From the NCBI GenBank assembly GCA_013334865.1, contig JAAXWS010000013.1, forward strand, positions 1-64,000: a stretch of DNA of 64,000 nucleotides. The letters are read 5' to 3'. This DNA is from Chlorobiaceae bacterium (GTDB lineage: Bacteria; Bacteroidota; Chlorobiia; Chlorobiales; Chlorobiaceae). This document shows, piece after piece, positions 20,201 to 29,985 of this stretch (the stretch's first letter is position 1; each line of letters begins with the position of its first letter). Both the position numbers and the translations under genes were made by a program. The notes beneath the pieces were generated by a model. That model was given only the letters and a program-made list of their open reading frames with translations. It was not told the origin of the DNA and did not search any database.

Positions 20201-21837
20201 CCCTGGCCCCGTATGTCGAAGGTGCCGTTCAGGTTGGTCGTGAACTCCCCGGACCCTGATGCCCTCGACAGGTCGAGTTTCCGCATGGTGCCGCTGGCGC
20301 GGTAGGACGGGTTCGGCGTGGCGAGGTCGATCGATCCCGTCATGTTGAGGGCACTGCCATCGGTGTTCTGCAGGTCGGCCGTTGTGCTCAGCGAACTGCC
20401 GGTGAAATCCAGGACGATCGAGCCGGAGGAGACCTTCTGCTGCTGCCAGAATGCGCTGGTGACCGCGGCCTCCAGGTGCCCCGACTCAACGGCCCCTGCT
20501 GTCGTGAAGGCGGTGCGGAAAGATCCGGATCCCGAAAATCCGCTGCTCGCCCGATCGATGCCGAACAGCCGGTTCGGCACCGTCTTCTCCAGCGCGAAGG
20601 TGCCGTTCGCCTGGTACCGGCCATCAGCGGCCCGATTCGTTTCGACCGCCACGGAGCCTCTGCCTACCTTCGTCTCGAAAGCCATGTCGGTGAGCCAACG
20701 GTCAGGTTTGCCGTGCACGAGGCCGCTGAACGCGATGCCGCCGCTCTCCCTGGCGAGCCTTCTCAGGTTCTCCGTCCCGGCGATCTTCTCGAGCATTCCG
20801 GAGGAGAGTTTCGATTTGTCGAACTGCAGCTTGAGCGAAAGGTTCTGCGGGTCGGGGAGGTTCAGGAGTTCTCCCTTGAAGGCGAGCCTGCTTCCGTCAT
20901 GCTCGGCCACCACCGGCAGGATGTGCAGCTCCTCCAGCGTTCCGCGTGCGTCGCCCCTGATCGTGTAGAGGCCGGCCGGGAGCGCTGGCATGGGCTTGAT
21001 GCGGTTGATGTCGTCCGAATGCAGCTGGATCGATTCCACGTGCAGGAATGCCGGGCTTTTCGAGAACTTCCGCAACGTGATTCCCGAGAAGAGGTCGAGC
21101 CCGTCGAAGGAGAGCGAAAGGCGCGCTCGGCTCCTGTCGGTCTCGATGTCGAGGCCGATCACTTCGCTTCTGGCCTCCGAGAAGGAGAGCATGCCGGAAC
21201 CTTTCCTGATCCTGAACCCTCGGTCCGGCATCGAGAACTGCAGGCGAGACACCGACCCCATCAGCTCCTTGTCCCCGATCAGAATCCGGGAAGCCTCGAG
21301 GTAGAGCGAGCGGATGTCGTAATGTTCCCCGCTTTTCGGGGCGTAGAAGATCGATGCGTTCCGGATCGATGTGTGGCGGCACCTGACATGCTGGATGTCC
21401 AGCGTCTTGGGTTTGTTCGGGTCCCGTTCCGTGAAGATCCGTTCGAGGTTCAGCCTGCCGTCGGGTTCGGCGACGATGCGGCCCCTGAATCCGTCAGCAT
21501 CAAGTTCGTTGAACGAAAGGGTGGTGAGCTTCGGCTTGATCAGCGAAAGGAAGTTGAAGCGCCCGCTGATAAGGCTTGCCGACAGGGCCGGTTCCGCGGC
21601 ATGTTCTGCGTAGATGGCCGGCTCGATGAGGGTGACCCTGTCCGGGAAGTTCAGCCGGACCTCCCGGAGCTGCAGGCGGCCACGGTACGTCTCGTTGAAC
21701 AGGGCCTCGATCCTTTGCCTTACGACCATGTTGAATGCTCCGCTGTTGATCACGACCGCCGCGACGACGACGAGTGCGAGCAGGCCGGCCGAAAAGGCGG
21801 CCATCATGCGGATGGCGTATGTCCTAACCCTTTCCAC
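17260..21837 (-). CDS. tamB: TamB-like (AsmA/DUF490 superfamily) inner-membrane-anchored envelope protein
   Basis: 1525 aa, rich in beta-strand-forming serine/threonine/glycine repeats. One N-terminal membrane helix ([19 protein letters not shown], about 11-30) is followed by an AsmA-like beginning. The C-terminal DUF490 domain includes [20 protein letters not shown] and repeated [11 protein letters not shown]-like strands. Known members bridge the inner and outer membranes and help move lipids or insert outer-membrane proteins. No TamA/BamA gene is beside it. The first start is a GTG at 21837, overlapping the rfaE2 stop by 14 bases; an ATG at 21807 is an alternative. It uses about 58-62% GC codons like its neighbours. 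Confidence 0.85.
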   Translation of the reverse strand: MERVRTYAIRMMAAFSAGLLALVVVAAVVINSGAFNMVVRQRIEALFNETYRGRLQLREVRLNFPDRVTLIEPAIYAEHAAEPALSASLISGRFNFLSLIKPKLTTLSFNELDADGFRGRIVAEPDGRLNLERIFTERDPNKPKTLDIQHVRCRHTSIRNASIFYAPKSGEHYDIRSLYLEASRILIGDKELMGSVSRLQFSMPDRGFRIRKGSGMLSFSEARSEVIGLDIETDRSRARLSLSFDGLDLFSGITLRKFSKSPAFLHVESIQLHSDDINRIKPMPALPAGLYTIRGDARGTLEELHILPVVAEHDGSRLAFKGELLNLPDPQNLSLKLQFDKSKLSSGMLEKIAGTENLRRLARESGGIAFSGLVHGKPDRWLTDMAFETKVGRGSVAVETNRAADGRYQANGTFALEKTVPNRLFGIDRASSGFSGSGSFRTAFTTAGAVESGHLEAAVTSAFWQQQKVSSGSIVLDFTGSSLSTTADLQNTDGSALNMTGSIDLATPNPSYRASGTMRKLDLSRASGSGEFTTNLNGTFDIRGQGFDPASMNLHADLIFSPSSINDFEISDRSIVSLGIVQSPASSSLSLSSSFMDLSLQGNASLSQVLGTVRLASSCISRETGSPGPVPATLPAAPFAFDYRMTVRNVAPLAPLLGTRAFRFQGTSSGKASWTGGVLSIDSDIGIGRIDSGKSLGLAGAAFKGTLRCDKAGISSASLSGTAETATVAGKELKSLQVGATYINSLLTATLDLAVPQYQEKLSTSFLVRRSGRLSTLTFRKLALSTPNGVWQASPDATIDVTSAYMRFNRIGISKGGESVEFDGLLSSSQPGTFVCNLTNIELAELKQFMLDQRLELLSGRANARLTVSGSPGAKTSSLELRASGVAYNELRLGSVHLTAAHSGDRVRFDLDTRNPQGAAGQQSVNTIKGTGTVPLILGYSPFRLEIPERRPMDVTFHSDDLSAKFLVFTVPFFDDAEGIIPTDLRISGSLPRPDVFLTSRLNETRIRVEPTQVPYFVTGQVNGTPSGIDLGSLRIRDTLQGSGTISGFIRLEGLAPKSVDLSGTCRNLLVYSKKDRKDDTSFGTIQGSTDSFRFYGDLSAPTAEGAFNVTAADFSIYRTGSNESAKYIGVEKFIKFVPRHPSAKPAAMVTAVQETSPEFRQALLDILQISQLRLTCNVPIRFKVIFDRIRGERLETSVNSMSLNISKVRQRFNLFGSVDIVGGKYTFSNAYFDLENGGQVIWNNQEIRNGALENLYGVKLVSASDSQTGERDNVKLLLAIGGTINEPNVRMGYYLNDDIQPYASTNSIGRQSSHIDPNADLNVISMLLSRQWYLHPERQGRGGNFAASSVGVSAGTGMLSSQISGLVQGLAGLESFNVNMGTGSDGTLRGVELYFALQVPGTGGKVRFIGTGSTPTGGTGNGTTAASNTYGSSQKIEYRVSPKVYVQAYRSYGQSGSEGATTNLQTPTENWGASVAYRERFHTWGQFLHRLFGGGKGKEKKAEPATPPAQAPDPLIQMVPRKGN

Positions 21838-22327
21838 CGGTGGAGGCCGAGCAGTAGAGTTTCACGATCGTTTCGATGACGCCGGTCGTTGACCTGCCCT
21901 CCAGCAGCGGTACGGTCTGCACCGAGCCTCCATGCGCGATCACGGCCCCCGATCCGGCGATGCTTTCGACAGCCCAGTCGGCGCCCTTGACCAGCACATC
22001 CGGCAGCAGCGTGCCGATCAGCTGTTCCGGGGTGTCCTCGTCGAACAGCACCACGGCGTCCACCACACCCAGCGCGGCGAGCACCTCGGCCCGGTCCTCC
22101 TGGCAGCAGACCGGACGGTTCGGACCCTTCAGCCGCCTGACCGACGCGTCGCTGTTCAGACCGAGCACCAGTGCGTCCCCAAGCCCGCGCGCGGCCGCAA
22201 GGTAGCGGACATGCCCTGCGTGAAGGATATCGAAGCAGCCGTTCGTGAAGACGACCCGTTTTCCTTCATCCTGCCATTTCAGCACTTGCCGATGGGCTTC
22301 TTCCCGGGTGAGCAGCTTGGAATTCAT
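21824..22327 (-). CDS. rfaE2: D-glycero-beta-D-manno-heptose 1-phosphate adenylyltransferase
   Basis: A 167-aa cytidylyltransferase-like enzyme that makes ADP-heptose for the LPS inner core. Nucleotide-binding HAGH is at 36-39 in [24 protein letters not shown] follows, and GRSTTG is near 145-150. It is the stand-alone adenylyltransferase (HldE C-terminal half); the kinase half is not in the window. The product would feed the GT9 heptosyltransferases at 43.8, 47.4 and 49.3 kb. The gene overlaps tamB and is divergent from the acyltransferase at 22569. Confidence 0.93.
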   Translation of the reverse strand: MNSKLLTREEAHRQVLKWQDEGKRVVFTNGCFDILHAGHVRYLAAARGLGDALVLGLNSDASVRRLKGPNRPVCCQEDRAEVLAALGVVDAVVLFDEDTPEQLIGTLLPDVLVKGADWAVESIAGSGAVIAHGGSVQTVPLLEGRSTTGVIETIVKLYCSASTGGKG

Positions 22328-22364
22328 CAGACGATGTCAAAAGTTCGTGGGGATAACTTCTGTT

Positions 22365-22393
22365 AGATAACAAAAAGCCGGTTATTTTTGTAA
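22365..22393 (-). promoter_or_regulatory. Candidate promoter of rfaE2-tamB
   Basis: On the minus strand TTACAA (22388-22393) precedes TTATCT (22365-22370) with a 17-base spacer, in the AT-richer 241-base gap between rfaE2 and the divergent acyltransferase gene. The match is moderate. Nothing else is recognised in that gap. Confidence 0.3.
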
Positions 22394-22568
22394 TTCGCAG
22401 CGGTCTCGTGCAGGTCGTCATACCGCTTCTTGTCTCCATGGCAGTTTCGTACCTTATGGGTTGCATCCGGAGCCGGTAATGACAATATGCACCGAACGGA
22501 ATTGATGCGTTCAAACAGTGTTCCAAAAGTTGTATGCCAGTTGTAAACACCTTTAGCAGTCGTGCATC

Positions 22569-23495
22569 ATGAGTTCAGTTCGGGAATGGTTGCGGGATAA
22601 CGACCGGGAGTGGGTCAAGTCCGCATCTTCGTGGCTGACCTACCAGATGGTGCAGTTCATCGGTGTCATTGTGCGGAGGCTCACCCGACGCCAGACGCGT
22701 CGCCTTGCCTCACTGCTCGGCGACTTCCTGCACGATATCGTCAAGCTCCGGCGCGAGCTCGTCTACACCAATCTTGGCCTCTCCTTTCCCGAGAAATCCC
22801 CACAGGAGATCCGCGACATCGCAATAAAGGTCTACAGGAACGTCGCCGTTGCCCTGCTGGATGTACTGAGACTCCCGCTTATCCGTGATAAGGAAGATGC
22901 AGCCGCGCTCGTCGATATCGAGAACCCCGAGGTGTTCTGGCAAGGCACCGACAACGGCCGCAAAGGAGCGGTGCTCGTCTCCGCACACTATGGCAACTGG
23001 GAGCTCCTGGCTTTCGCCTCCGGCCTGCTGGTGAAGCCCATGACCATCATCGTCAAGGAGCTCAGCAACATCCTTGTCGATCGGGCCATCAACCGACTGC
23101 GCACCATGAGGGGCAACAGTATCGTCTACGACGACCAGGCCGTCAGGGAGGGGCTGCGGTTGCTCGGCGAAGGCGGCGTCCTGGCAATACTCGCTGACCA
23201 GTCGGACCCGAGCGCGACCAATTTCGGGGAGTTCCTCGGCCGCAGGGCGACCGTGTTCCACGGCGCGGCCTTCTTCGCCCTCAGGGCCAAGGTGCCCCTT
23301 TTCGTGGGAATGTGCCGTCACGGCAACGACGGCAAGTACAAGGTTGAGGTGACAGAGGTCGATACCTCCGACCTTAAGTTCTGCAAGGAGGACATCGCAA
23401 CCCTCGCCTTGCGTTACACGCGGGTCCTCGAAGAGTACATCCGCCGCTGGCCCGAAGAGTGGTTCTGGCTCCATAATCGCTGGAAGAACGGGTAA
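22569..23495 (+). CDS. Lipid A biosynthesis acyltransferase (LpxL/HtrB family)
   Basis: 308 aa. It transfers a secondary acyl chain to lipid A precursors at the inner membrane. The family catalytic pair is H140 and E145 in SAHYGNWELLAF, followed by KELSNILVDRAINRLR and ILADQSDPSATNFGEFLG. A hydrophobic N-terminal segment near 24-38 could anchor it. The gene starts with ATG at 22569 and ends before a 432-base gap. It fits with the LPS genes downstream. Confidence 0.92.
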   Translation: MSSVREWLRDNDREWVKSASSWLTYQMVQFIGVIVRRLTRRQTRRLASLLGDFLHDIVKLRRELVYTNLGLSFPEKSPQEIRDIAIKVYRNVAVALLDVLRLPLIRDKEDAAALVDIENPEVFWQGTDNGRKGAVLVSAHYGNWELLAFASGLLVKPMTIIVKELSNILVDRAINRLRTMRGNSIVYDDQAVREGLRLLGEGGVLAILADQSDPSATNFGEFLGRRATVFHGAAFFALRAKVPLFVGMCRHGNDGKYKVEVTEVDTSDLKFCKEDIATLALRYTRVLEEYIRRWPEEWFWLHNRWKNG

Positions 23496-23927
23496 AATAT
23501 ACGTATGGATATGAGGGATGGGAGAACGTAACTGTCAATATGATAATTGTTCCCACCTGTAATCACCGGATCAGCATTGTTTTTACTTTCCAAAATAATT
23601 TGGAGTCCATCGAAGACGGTTGCTCTTAACAAGACTGGTACCACTCGCTTCACTTTGTTCAGAATGACAGCTCGGGAGCCATAATACTCTTACTATCAGG
23701 CTCCATAACTCTGACAGGGGATCAGTTCATTATTCATTATATTTAAAGGCAGAAAGCTTCTATGAATAAGGTTGAGACTGACTTGACGTAGTTCTAGAAT
23801 TTTGCGATCAAAGGGAGTAACTCCAAGTGCAATGTAGACGACTTAGCGTTTTTCGACATCTTTTCTGCTTGTCAGCCCTGCATGCCTCAGTTGCAACAGA
23901 AAAGACAATTTGTAAACCCTTTTATAG
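23496..23927. other. AT-rich intergenic region before the nonulosonic-acid-like locus (no gene seen)
   Basis: 432 bases with clearly lower GC than either side. All frames are broken by stops; no tRNA, no strong terminator hairpin and no riboswitch is recognised. A TTGACG at about 23782 and a few TATA-like stretches could be promoter parts but no convincing pair with 16-18 spacing was found. It is likely to hold the promoter of the 14-gene operon that follows and may be the left edge of a variable or transferred segment. Confidence 0.6.
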
Positions 23928-24926
23928 ATGCTGACCTCATCATCGATTCTCGTTACCGGTGGAACCGGTTCCTTTGCTCACACGTTCGTGCCGATGACCT
24001 TGGCCAAATACAATCCAAAACGCCTTGTCATATACTCTCGTGACGAGATGAAGCAATGGGAAATGGCTAAGCTTTACGGTCAGGATGAACGGGTCCGTTT
24101 CTTTATTGGCGATGTTAGGGACAAGGACCGGATTGCCAGGGCGTTGAACGGCATCGATTATGTCGTTCATGCTGCAGCCACCAAGATCGTTCCCACGGCG
24201 GAGTACAATCCGTTCGAATGTGTCAAGACCAACGTGCTTGGGGCCATGAACCTGATCGATGCGGCTATTGATGCAAAGGTCAAAAGGGTTGTGGCTCTTT
24301 CGACTGACAAGGCGAGCAGTCCGGTCAATCTCTACGGAGCCACCAAACTGACCTCCGACAAACTCTTTATAGCAGGCAATTCGTATGCTGGCGGTCACGA
24401 TGTCAGATTTGCCGTGGTTCGTTACGGAAATGTCATGGGGTCGCGAGGCTCGGTAATTCCTTATTTCCTTTCACTTGCCGGAAAAGGGTCATTACCCTTG
24501 ACAGACGAGCGGATGACTCGTTTCATGATTACCCTTGAACAAGGTGTTGAGCTGGTCTGGCACGCTTTCGAGGATATGGTCGGCGGTGAAATCTACGTCA
24601 AGAAGATTCCGTCCATGAAGCTCCCCGACATAGCCCGTGCAGCTGACCCTGAAGCGTCGCATGAGATCGTAGGTATCAGGCCGGGAGAGAAGCTTCACGA
24701 GCAGATGATCGGAATCGAGGATGCTGCGTACACCTATGAATACCCAGGGCATTACAAGATACTGCCAGCCATTTACAATTGGAGCTCTGATCCGTTCCGG
24801 ATTAATGGTGGACAAAAAGTGCTTCCCGATTTCACCTACTCTTCAGACAACAACAGGGAGTGGATGTGTATCGAGACCTTGCGGTCATGGATTGAGACGA
24901 ATCGGGAGAAAATAGGAAAACTTTGA
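23928..24926 (+). CDS. pseB: UDP-GlcNAc 4,6-dehydratase (inverting), PseB type
   Basis: 332 aa. It makes the 4-keto-6-deoxy-L-arabino sugar that starts pseudaminic acid synthesis. The Rossmann loop is TGGTGSFAHTF (10-20), and the catalytic set D127, K128, Y136 and K140 in STDKASSPVNLYGATK matches the inverting dehydratases. The later RPGEKLHEQMI motif is also typical. The usual TGxxGxxG reads TGGTGSF. First gene of the operon; no clear ribosome site precedes the ATG. It overlaps pseC by four bases. Confidence 0.9.
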   Translation: MLTSSSILVTGGTGSFAHTFVPMTLAKYNPKRLVIYSRDEMKQWEMAKLYGQDERVRFFIGDVRDKDRIARALNGIDYVVHAAATKIVPTAEYNPFECVKTNVLGAMNLIDAAIDAKVKRVVALSTDKASSPVNLYGATKLTSDKLFIAGNSYAGGHDVRFAVVRYGNVMGSRGSVIPYFLSLAGKGSLPLTDERMTRFMITLEQGVELVWHAFEDMVGGEIYVKKIPSMKLPDIARAADPEASHEIVGIRPGEKLHEQMIGIEDAAYTYEYPGHYKILPAIYNWSSDPFRINGGQKVLPDFTYSSDNNREWMCIETLRSWIETNREKIGKL

Positions 24927-26092
24927 AACACGTGATTCCTTACGGAAAGCAGGATGTCGATCAGTCTGATATCCATGCGGTCGTCTCGGTCCTTAAATCG
25001 GATTTCATCACTCAGGGGCCGGTGGTGCCGGCTTTCGAGAGGGCGTTAGCAGATTTTTGCGGTACTGCCCATGCTGTGGCGGTGAACAGTGCGACCAGTG
25101 CTCTTCATATTGCCTGCAAGGCGCTGGATGTAGGTATCGGTGATATGGTTTGGACCTCTCCGGTTACCTTCGTTGCTAGTGCAAATTGCGCGCTTTATTG
25201 CGGCGCGAGCGTCGATTTTGTGGATATCGATCCCGGGACCCTCAACTTGAGTGTCGAATGTCTCACAGCAAAGCTAGAACTTGCCGAGCGGTCGGGGCAG
25301 TTGCCGAAGGTAGTCATTCCGGTTCATTTCGCAGGACAGTCTTGTGAAATGGAGGCGATAAGTAAGCTTGCTCGCAGGTACGGGTTCCGTATCATCGAAG
25401 ATGCATCCCACGCCATTGGCGGGCGTTATCAGGAGGGCCTCATAGGAAATGGCAGGTTCAGCGACATCACGGTGTTCAGTTTCCATCCCGTAAAAATCAT
25501 CACTACCGGAGAGGGTGGGATGGCGCTGACCAACGATCCAGCGCTTGCAAACCGGATGCAGCGCTTGCGAAGCCATGGCATCACCCGCGATGAGTGTGAA
25601 ATGACGGCCGCTTCCGATGGGCCATGGTATTATCAGCAGATAGAGCTTGGTTACAATTACCGGATGACCGATATCCAGGCGGCGCTGGGGTTGAGCCAGT
25701 CAAAAAGGCTCAAGCAGTTCGTCGAGCGGCGAAACGAACTTGCTTTGCGCTACGACAGATTGCTGGCAGGACTGCCGGTCACACTCCAAACGCTTTCTTC
25801 CGGGTGTTACTCAGCCAGACATCTGTACGTCGTCCGTCTTCAGCTGGAAAGAATCGGAAGGTCTCGGCGTGACGCCTTCGAGGCCATGCGTCAACGGAAC
25901 ATCGGGGTGAACCTTCATTACCTGCCGGTGTATCTCCAGCCATTCTATTCGGCCATGGGTTTCCGGCAGGGTTATTGTGTGGAGGCGGAGCGGTATTATG
26001 CCGAAGCGATTAGCTTACCCCTCTATCCCGGTTTGACGGAGGAGGAGCAGGACTATGTGATTGAAAACCTACGGGAGGTCTTGACGGCATGA
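24923..26092 (+). CDS. pseC: UDP-4-amino-4,6-dideoxy-N-acetyl-altrosamine transaminase, PseC type
   Basis: 389 aa, DegT/DnrJ/EryC1-type aminotransferase acting on the PseB product. The PLP lysine is K191 in FSFHPVKIITTGEGG, with IEDASHAIGG (158-167) and GYNYRMTDIQAALG as further landmarks. The start is a TTG at 24923 whose last bases overlap the pseB TGA; AGGAAAA precedes it. It is followed directly by the aldo/keto reductase with an ATGA overlap. Confidence 0.9.
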   Translation: MKHVIPYGKQDVDQSDIHAVVSVLKSDFITQGPVVPAFERALADFCGTAHAVAVNSATSALHIACKALDVGIGDMVWTSPVTFVASANCALYCGASVDFVDIDPGTLNLSVECLTAKLELAERSGQLPKVVIPVHFAGQSCEMEAISKLARRYGFRIIEDASHAIGGRYQEGLIGNGRFSDITVFSFHPVKIITTGEGGMALTNDPALANRMQRLRSHGITRDECEMTAASDGPWYYQQIELGYNYRMTDIQAALGLSQSKRLKQFVERRNELALRYDRLLAGLPVTLQTLSSGCYSARHLYVVRLQLERIGRSRRDAFEAMRQRNIGVNLHYLPVYLQPFYSAMGFRQGYCVEAERYYAEAISLPLYPGLTEEEQDYVIENLREVLTA

Positions 26093-26955
26093 GGCTCGCC
26101 CTTGGTACAGTGCAGTTCGGTTTGTCCTACGGGATTGCGAACAAAACCGGCCAGGTCACCCGTGAAGAGGCTGGGGCGATGCTCGATCTGGCTGCCAATA
26201 GTGGTATCGATACGCTCGATACGGCGATCGCCTATGGCGAAAGCGAAGTGTGCCTCGGTCAGGCTGGCGTTGAGCGGTTCAGGATCGTCACGAAACTGCC
26301 GGCTGTTCCCAAGGATTGCACCGATGTATGTTCATGGGTGTCCCGTCAACTTAATGGATCGCTGATGAGGCTCGGTGTATCCGAAGTGTATGGCCTCATG
26401 CTGCACCGGCCGGAACAGTTGCTCTCCAGTTACGGTAAGGCGTTGTATTCGGGGCTCACCGAATTGAAGGATCGGGGGCTGGTTCAAAAGATCGGTATAT
26501 CGGTGTACTCTCCTGACGAGTTGGAACATTTTGTTGACGGTTTCGCATTCGATCTCGTTCAGGCGCCGTTCAACCTTGTCGACCGCCGCCTGTTCAGTTC
26601 GGGATGGATGCGCCTCCTCAAGGATGCAGGGTTTGAAATACATGTCAGATCGGCGTTTCTACAGGGCCTTCTGCTGATGAGCCGGACGGATCGGCCGTCA
26701 AAATTCGCTCCATGGAGTTCCCTGTGGGATCGATGGGATGAGTGGATTGCCGGTTCGGCAGTGACTCCTTTGCAGGCATGCCTTGCCTTCGTTCTCGGCT
26801 TTGAGGAGGTTGACCGGGTTGTCGTGGGGACGGATGGGTTCCGGCAACTTCTTGAAATCATCGATGCGTCCCGGACAGGGGGGCTCATAGATCGTCCCGA
26901 TATCGGCTGCGATGATGAACGGCTTGTCAATCCTTCAAAATGGGCGGAGTTATGA
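26089..26955 (+). CDS. Aldo/keto reductase family protein
   Basis: 288 aa. The catalytic set D44, Y49, K69 and H106 (DTAIAYGES, VTKLP, LMLHRPE) is complete, so it should be an NAD(P)H-dependent carbonyl reductase or dehydrogenase. Members of this family are often found in surface-glycan loci with SpsF-like cytidylyltransferases, where the substrate is usually unproven. It overlaps pseC and the next gene by ATGA junctions. The substrate is unknown; a keto-sugar intermediate is likely from context. Confidence 0.85.
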   Translation: MRLALGTVQFGLSYGIANKTGQVTREEAGAMLDLAANSGIDTLDTAIAYGESEVCLGQAGVERFRIVTKLPAVPKDCTDVCSWVSRQLNGSLMRLGVSEVYGLMLHRPEQLLSSYGKALYSGLTELKDRGLVQKIGISVYSPDELEHFVDGFAFDLVQAPFNLVDRRLFSSGWMRLLKDAGFEIHVRSAFLQGLLLMSRTDRPSKFAPWSSLWDRWDEWIAGSAVTPLQACLAFVLGFEEVDRVVVGTDGFRQLLEIIDASRTGGLIDRPDIGCDDERLVNPSKWAEL

Positions 26956-27716
26956 ATATCGTTGCCATAATCCAGGCGAGGATGAGTTCATCCCGTCTCC
27001 CGGGGAAAGTACTGATGCCGCTTGCCGGCAAGCCGGTGCTGTGGCATGTGGTCAACCGTATACGGGCCTGTAAATCGATTGGAAAGATCGTTCTGGCAAC
27101 TTCGACAGACTCCTCCGATGATGCGATCGAAGCTTGGTGCGACATGAATGACGTTTTCTGTTATCGGGGGAGCCTTCAGGATGTTCTCGACCGTTATTAC
27201 CAGGCGGCAACATTTTATGGTGCGGATGCCGTTGTGCGCATAACGGCAGATTGTCCCGCGATCGATCCGGGGATAGTCGACGAAGTCGTCACAGGATTCA
27301 TCGAAGGGCATTACGACTATTATGGGCTTGGCGGAGAGTTCCCCGACGGGCTCGATTGCACCATTTTTGCCTTCAATGCTCTTGAGAAGGCTTGGACCGA
27401 GGCGAAGCTCGATTCCGAGCGGGAACACGTCGGACCGTATATCGAGAATCACCCTGAACTGTTCAGGAACGGGGCGTTCTACAAGTTCATGGGGCTTGGG
27501 CATCACCGATGGACTCTCGATGAACCTAGTGATTACGCATTTCTTCAGGAGATATTCAGCAGGCTTTTTCAGGAAGGGAGGCAATTTTCATCAGGGGATG
27601 TGCTCGAATTGCTTGAAAAAGTGCCCGAGTTGCTGAAGATCAACGACAGCATAACCAGAAACGAAGGGTATCTGAAATCTTTAATGGCAGAACGGAACGG
27701 CAATGTACAGCATTGA
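26952..27716 (+). CDS. SpsF-like cytidylyltransferase (nonulosonic acid activation candidate)
   Basis: 254 aa. It opens with MNIVAIIQARMSSSRLPGKV, the sugar-nucleotide signature of the SpsF/KdsB fold (QARMSSSRLPGK), and has VVRITADCPAIDP and HHRWTLDEPSDY as in COG1861. It most likely joins CMP to an eight- or nine-carbon acid. The ATG at 26952 overlaps the preceding stop and follows GGAG. A second, degenerate copy of this domain is fused to a methyltransferase at 29986. Confidence 0.85.
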   Translation: MNIVAIIQARMSSSRLPGKVLMPLAGKPVLWHVVNRIRACKSIGKIVLATSTDSSDDAIEAWCDMNDVFCYRGSLQDVLDRYYQAATFYGADAVVRITADCPAIDPGIVDEVVTGFIEGHYDYYGLGGEFPDGLDCTIFAFNALEKAWTEAKLDSEREHVGPYIENHPELFRNGAFYKFMGLGHHRWTLDEPSDYAFLQEIFSRLFQEGRQFSSGDVLELLEKVPELLKINDSITRNEGYLKSLMAERNGNVQH

Positions 27717-29031
27717 ATCTTTAATGCAATCGACGGGTGTATCCCTTTACGGGAAAGCCAAATCCCTTATTCCCGGCGGCACGCAGCTGCTGTCAAAAAG
27801 GCCGGAGATGTTTGCCCCGGATGTATGGCCTTCCTATTATTCCAAAGCCAAGGGGTGCCGCGTATGGGACCTCGATGGGCGAGAGTTCATCGATATGTCC
27901 ATCATGGCGGTGGGCGCCTGTATTCTGGGCTATGCCGACGATGAGGTTGATGATGCCGTTGTCGGGGCATTGCGGGCAGGGGTCAGCAGCTCCCTTAACT
28001 GCCCGGAAGAAGTCAAGTTGGCCGAGGCCCTGATCGAGCTTCATCCATGGTTCGGCATGATGCGTTACGCCCGAAGCGGCGGAGAGGCCATGGGCATGGC
28101 TGTCCGTATTGCTCGCGCCTACTCGAAGCGCGATACGGTGCTGTTCAGCGGCTATCACGGCTGGAACGACTGGTATCTGGCCGCAAACCTTGCCGATGAG
28201 AACGGTCTTGACGGGCAGCTCATGCCCGGGTTGGAGCCGAACGGTGTGCCTCGAGGGCTTGCCGGTACGGCCATACCGTTCGATGCGAACAACATCGAGT
28301 CGCTCCGTGAAAAAGTTCGGGGTCAGGAAAACAGGATAGCGGCAATCGTTATCGAACCGGCAAGAGGCGAGGATGCCCCGGCAGGGTATCTCAAGGCGTT
28401 GCGCGAGCTGGCCAGCGAGATCGGGGCCGTACTGGTTTTTGACGAGATCACCAGCGGGTTCCGTATGTGTGCCGGCGGCATCCATCGCAGTTATGGGGTT
28501 TCCCCGGATATTGCTGTCATGGCCAAATCCATGGCAAACGGCTATGCGATGGCGGTGGTCATGGGGATCGAAAAGGTCATGCAGGCATCCCAGACGACCT
28601 TTATCTCGAGTACGAACTGGACGGACCGGATCGGGCCTGTCGCGGCACTTGCGACATTGAGGAAATATCAGCGAGAGGATGCTGCCGCCCGGTTGATCGC
28701 AACGGGCAACAGGGTCAAGGAGATCTGGCGCAACTGCGCAGATGCCCATGGGCTCGGAATTTCCGTGAGCGGCCTTCCGACTCTGGCGGCGTTTGCCTTC
28801 CAGAGTCCCGAACCGGCAAAGCTCAATACCCTCTTTACGATCGAGATGCTCAAACGGGGCATTCTCGGGTTCCGGCAGTGCAAGGCCTCCCTGGCACATG
28901 GGACCGCCGAACTGGATCAGTACCGGCAAGCGGTTGATGAGGTGTTCGGCATCATCGCACATGATCGGGAAGCTGCCGGGCTTGCAACGCCGGTGCACCA
29001 TTCGGGATTTCAACGACTGACCAGGGAGTGA
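27703..29031 (+). CDS. Class III aminotransferase, glutamate-1-semialdehyde aminomutase-like
   Basis: 442 aa, PLP-dependent. Internal aldimine lysine K275 in VMAKSMANGYA, acidic pair D247-E248 in VLVFDEITSGF, and YHGWNDW near 151-157, as in HemL. Being inside a glycan locus, it is unlikely to be the tetrapyrrole enzyme; it may move an amino group onto a sugar or sugar-acid. It overlaps the upstream gene by 14 bases. In other bacteria relatives also sit beside SpsF and NeuB genes, which I recall only as general background. Confidence 0.83.
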   Translation: MYSIESLMQSTGVSLYGKAKSLIPGGTQLLSKRPEMFAPDVWPSYYSKAKGCRVWDLDGREFIDMSIMAVGACILGYADDEVDDAVVGALRAGVSSSLNCPEEVKLAEALIELHPWFGMMRYARSGGEAMGMAVRIARAYSKRDTVLFSGYHGWNDWYLAANLADENGLDGQLMPGLEPNGVPRGLAGTAIPFDANNIESLREKVRGQENRIAAIVIEPARGEDAPAGYLKALRELASEIGAVLVFDEITSGFRMCAGGIHRSYGVSPDIAVMAKSMANGYAMAVVMGIEKVMQASQTTFISSTNWTDRIGPVAALATLRKYQREDAAARLIATGNRVKEIWRNCADAHGLGISVSGLPTLAAFAFQSPEPAKLNTLFTIEMLKRGILGFRQCKASLAHGTAELDQYRQAVDEVFGIIAHDREAAGLATPVHHSGFQRLTRE

Positions 29032-29034
29032 GCC

Positions 29035-29976
29035 ATGAGCAGGGCTGTGACTGAAAAAGAGTGGGCCGGGCATCAGGGGCCGATCGTTGAGGAATCGAAC
29101 GGTTTTGAGGTGATAGATTGCCGGCTTTGCGGTTTCAAACATATCATCCCATTGCCGACGGTCGACGAATTGCAGGCGGTCTACCGGCATGAGTACTATA
29201 CTGAGGAAAAGCCTCTGTATATCGAACGGCATACTGAAGATCTCGAATGGTGGGATCTGGTGTATGGAGAGCGTTACGGGTTCCTTGAGGGGCATCTGCC
29301 TTCAAATCGTCGTCGACTGCTCGATATCGGTTCCGGTCCGGGCTCTTTTCTGCTGACCGGACAGGCCAGGGGGTGGAAGGTCAAGGGAGTAGAACCATCG
29401 GCACAGGCAAGCAGATACAGTGTAGAGGTTCTTGGGCTGGATGTGGTCAATGATTTCTTCTCGGAAAAAAATGCGCCGCAGCTTGGGACGTTCGATGCGG
29501 TCAACATGAGCGAGGTTCTCGAACATATCCCCGATCCCCACTCCCTGTTATGCCTCGCTTACGATCGTCTCGACGACGAGGGTATGCTTTGCATCAATGT
29601 GCCCAACGACTTCAATCCATTCCAGCGTGTACTCCGGGACCATCTCGGTTTCAGCCCCTGGTGGGTCGCGCCTCCTCATCATGTCAACTATTTCGATTTC
29701 GATTCCCTTGCGAGCCTGGTGGTTCGAAGCGGGTTCGAGGTTGTTCACCGGGAGGCGACCTTTCCGATCGACCTTTTCCTGCTTATGGGTGACAATTATG
29801 TCGGCAATGACAAGATCGGCCGAGAATGCCACTTGAGGCGGATGAATTTTGAGAAGGCGCTTCATTGCGCCGGGAACGACGGGTTGAAACGCGATTTGTA
29901 TGCAGCGCTTGGTTCCCTCGGTATCGGAAGGGAAATCACATTGTATGCCCGCAAGCGCGACAACCGTAAACTCTGA
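29035..29976 (+). CDS. SAM-dependent methyltransferase with N-terminal CxxC
   Basis: 313 aa. A short N-terminal C29-x-x-C32 (IDCRLCGF) precedes the Rossmann methyltransferase with motif I LLDIGSGPGSFL at 95-106 and motif MSEVLEHIPDPHSLL. The CxxC has no second pair nearby, so metal binding is doubtful. It may O- or N-methylate the sugar made by the locus. Start ATG at 29035 follows CAGGGAG. The gap to the next gene is 9 bases. Confidence 0.82.
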   Translation: MSRAVTEKEWAGHQGPIVEESNGFEVIDCRLCGFKHIIPLPTVDELQAVYRHEYYTEEKPLYIERHTEDLEWWDLVYGERYGFLEGHLPSNRRRLLDIGSGPGSFLLTGQARGWKVKGVEPSAQASRYSVEVLGLDVVNDFFSEKNAPQLGTFDAVNMSEVLEHIPDPHSLLCLAYDRLDDEGMLCINVPNDFNPFQRVLRDHLGFSPWWVAPPHHVNYFDFDSLASLVVRSGFEVVHREATFPIDLFLLMGDNYVGNDKIGRECHLRRMNFEKALHCAGNDGLKRDLYAALGSLGIGREITLYARKRDNRKL

Positions 29977-29985
29977 GTTACCGGA

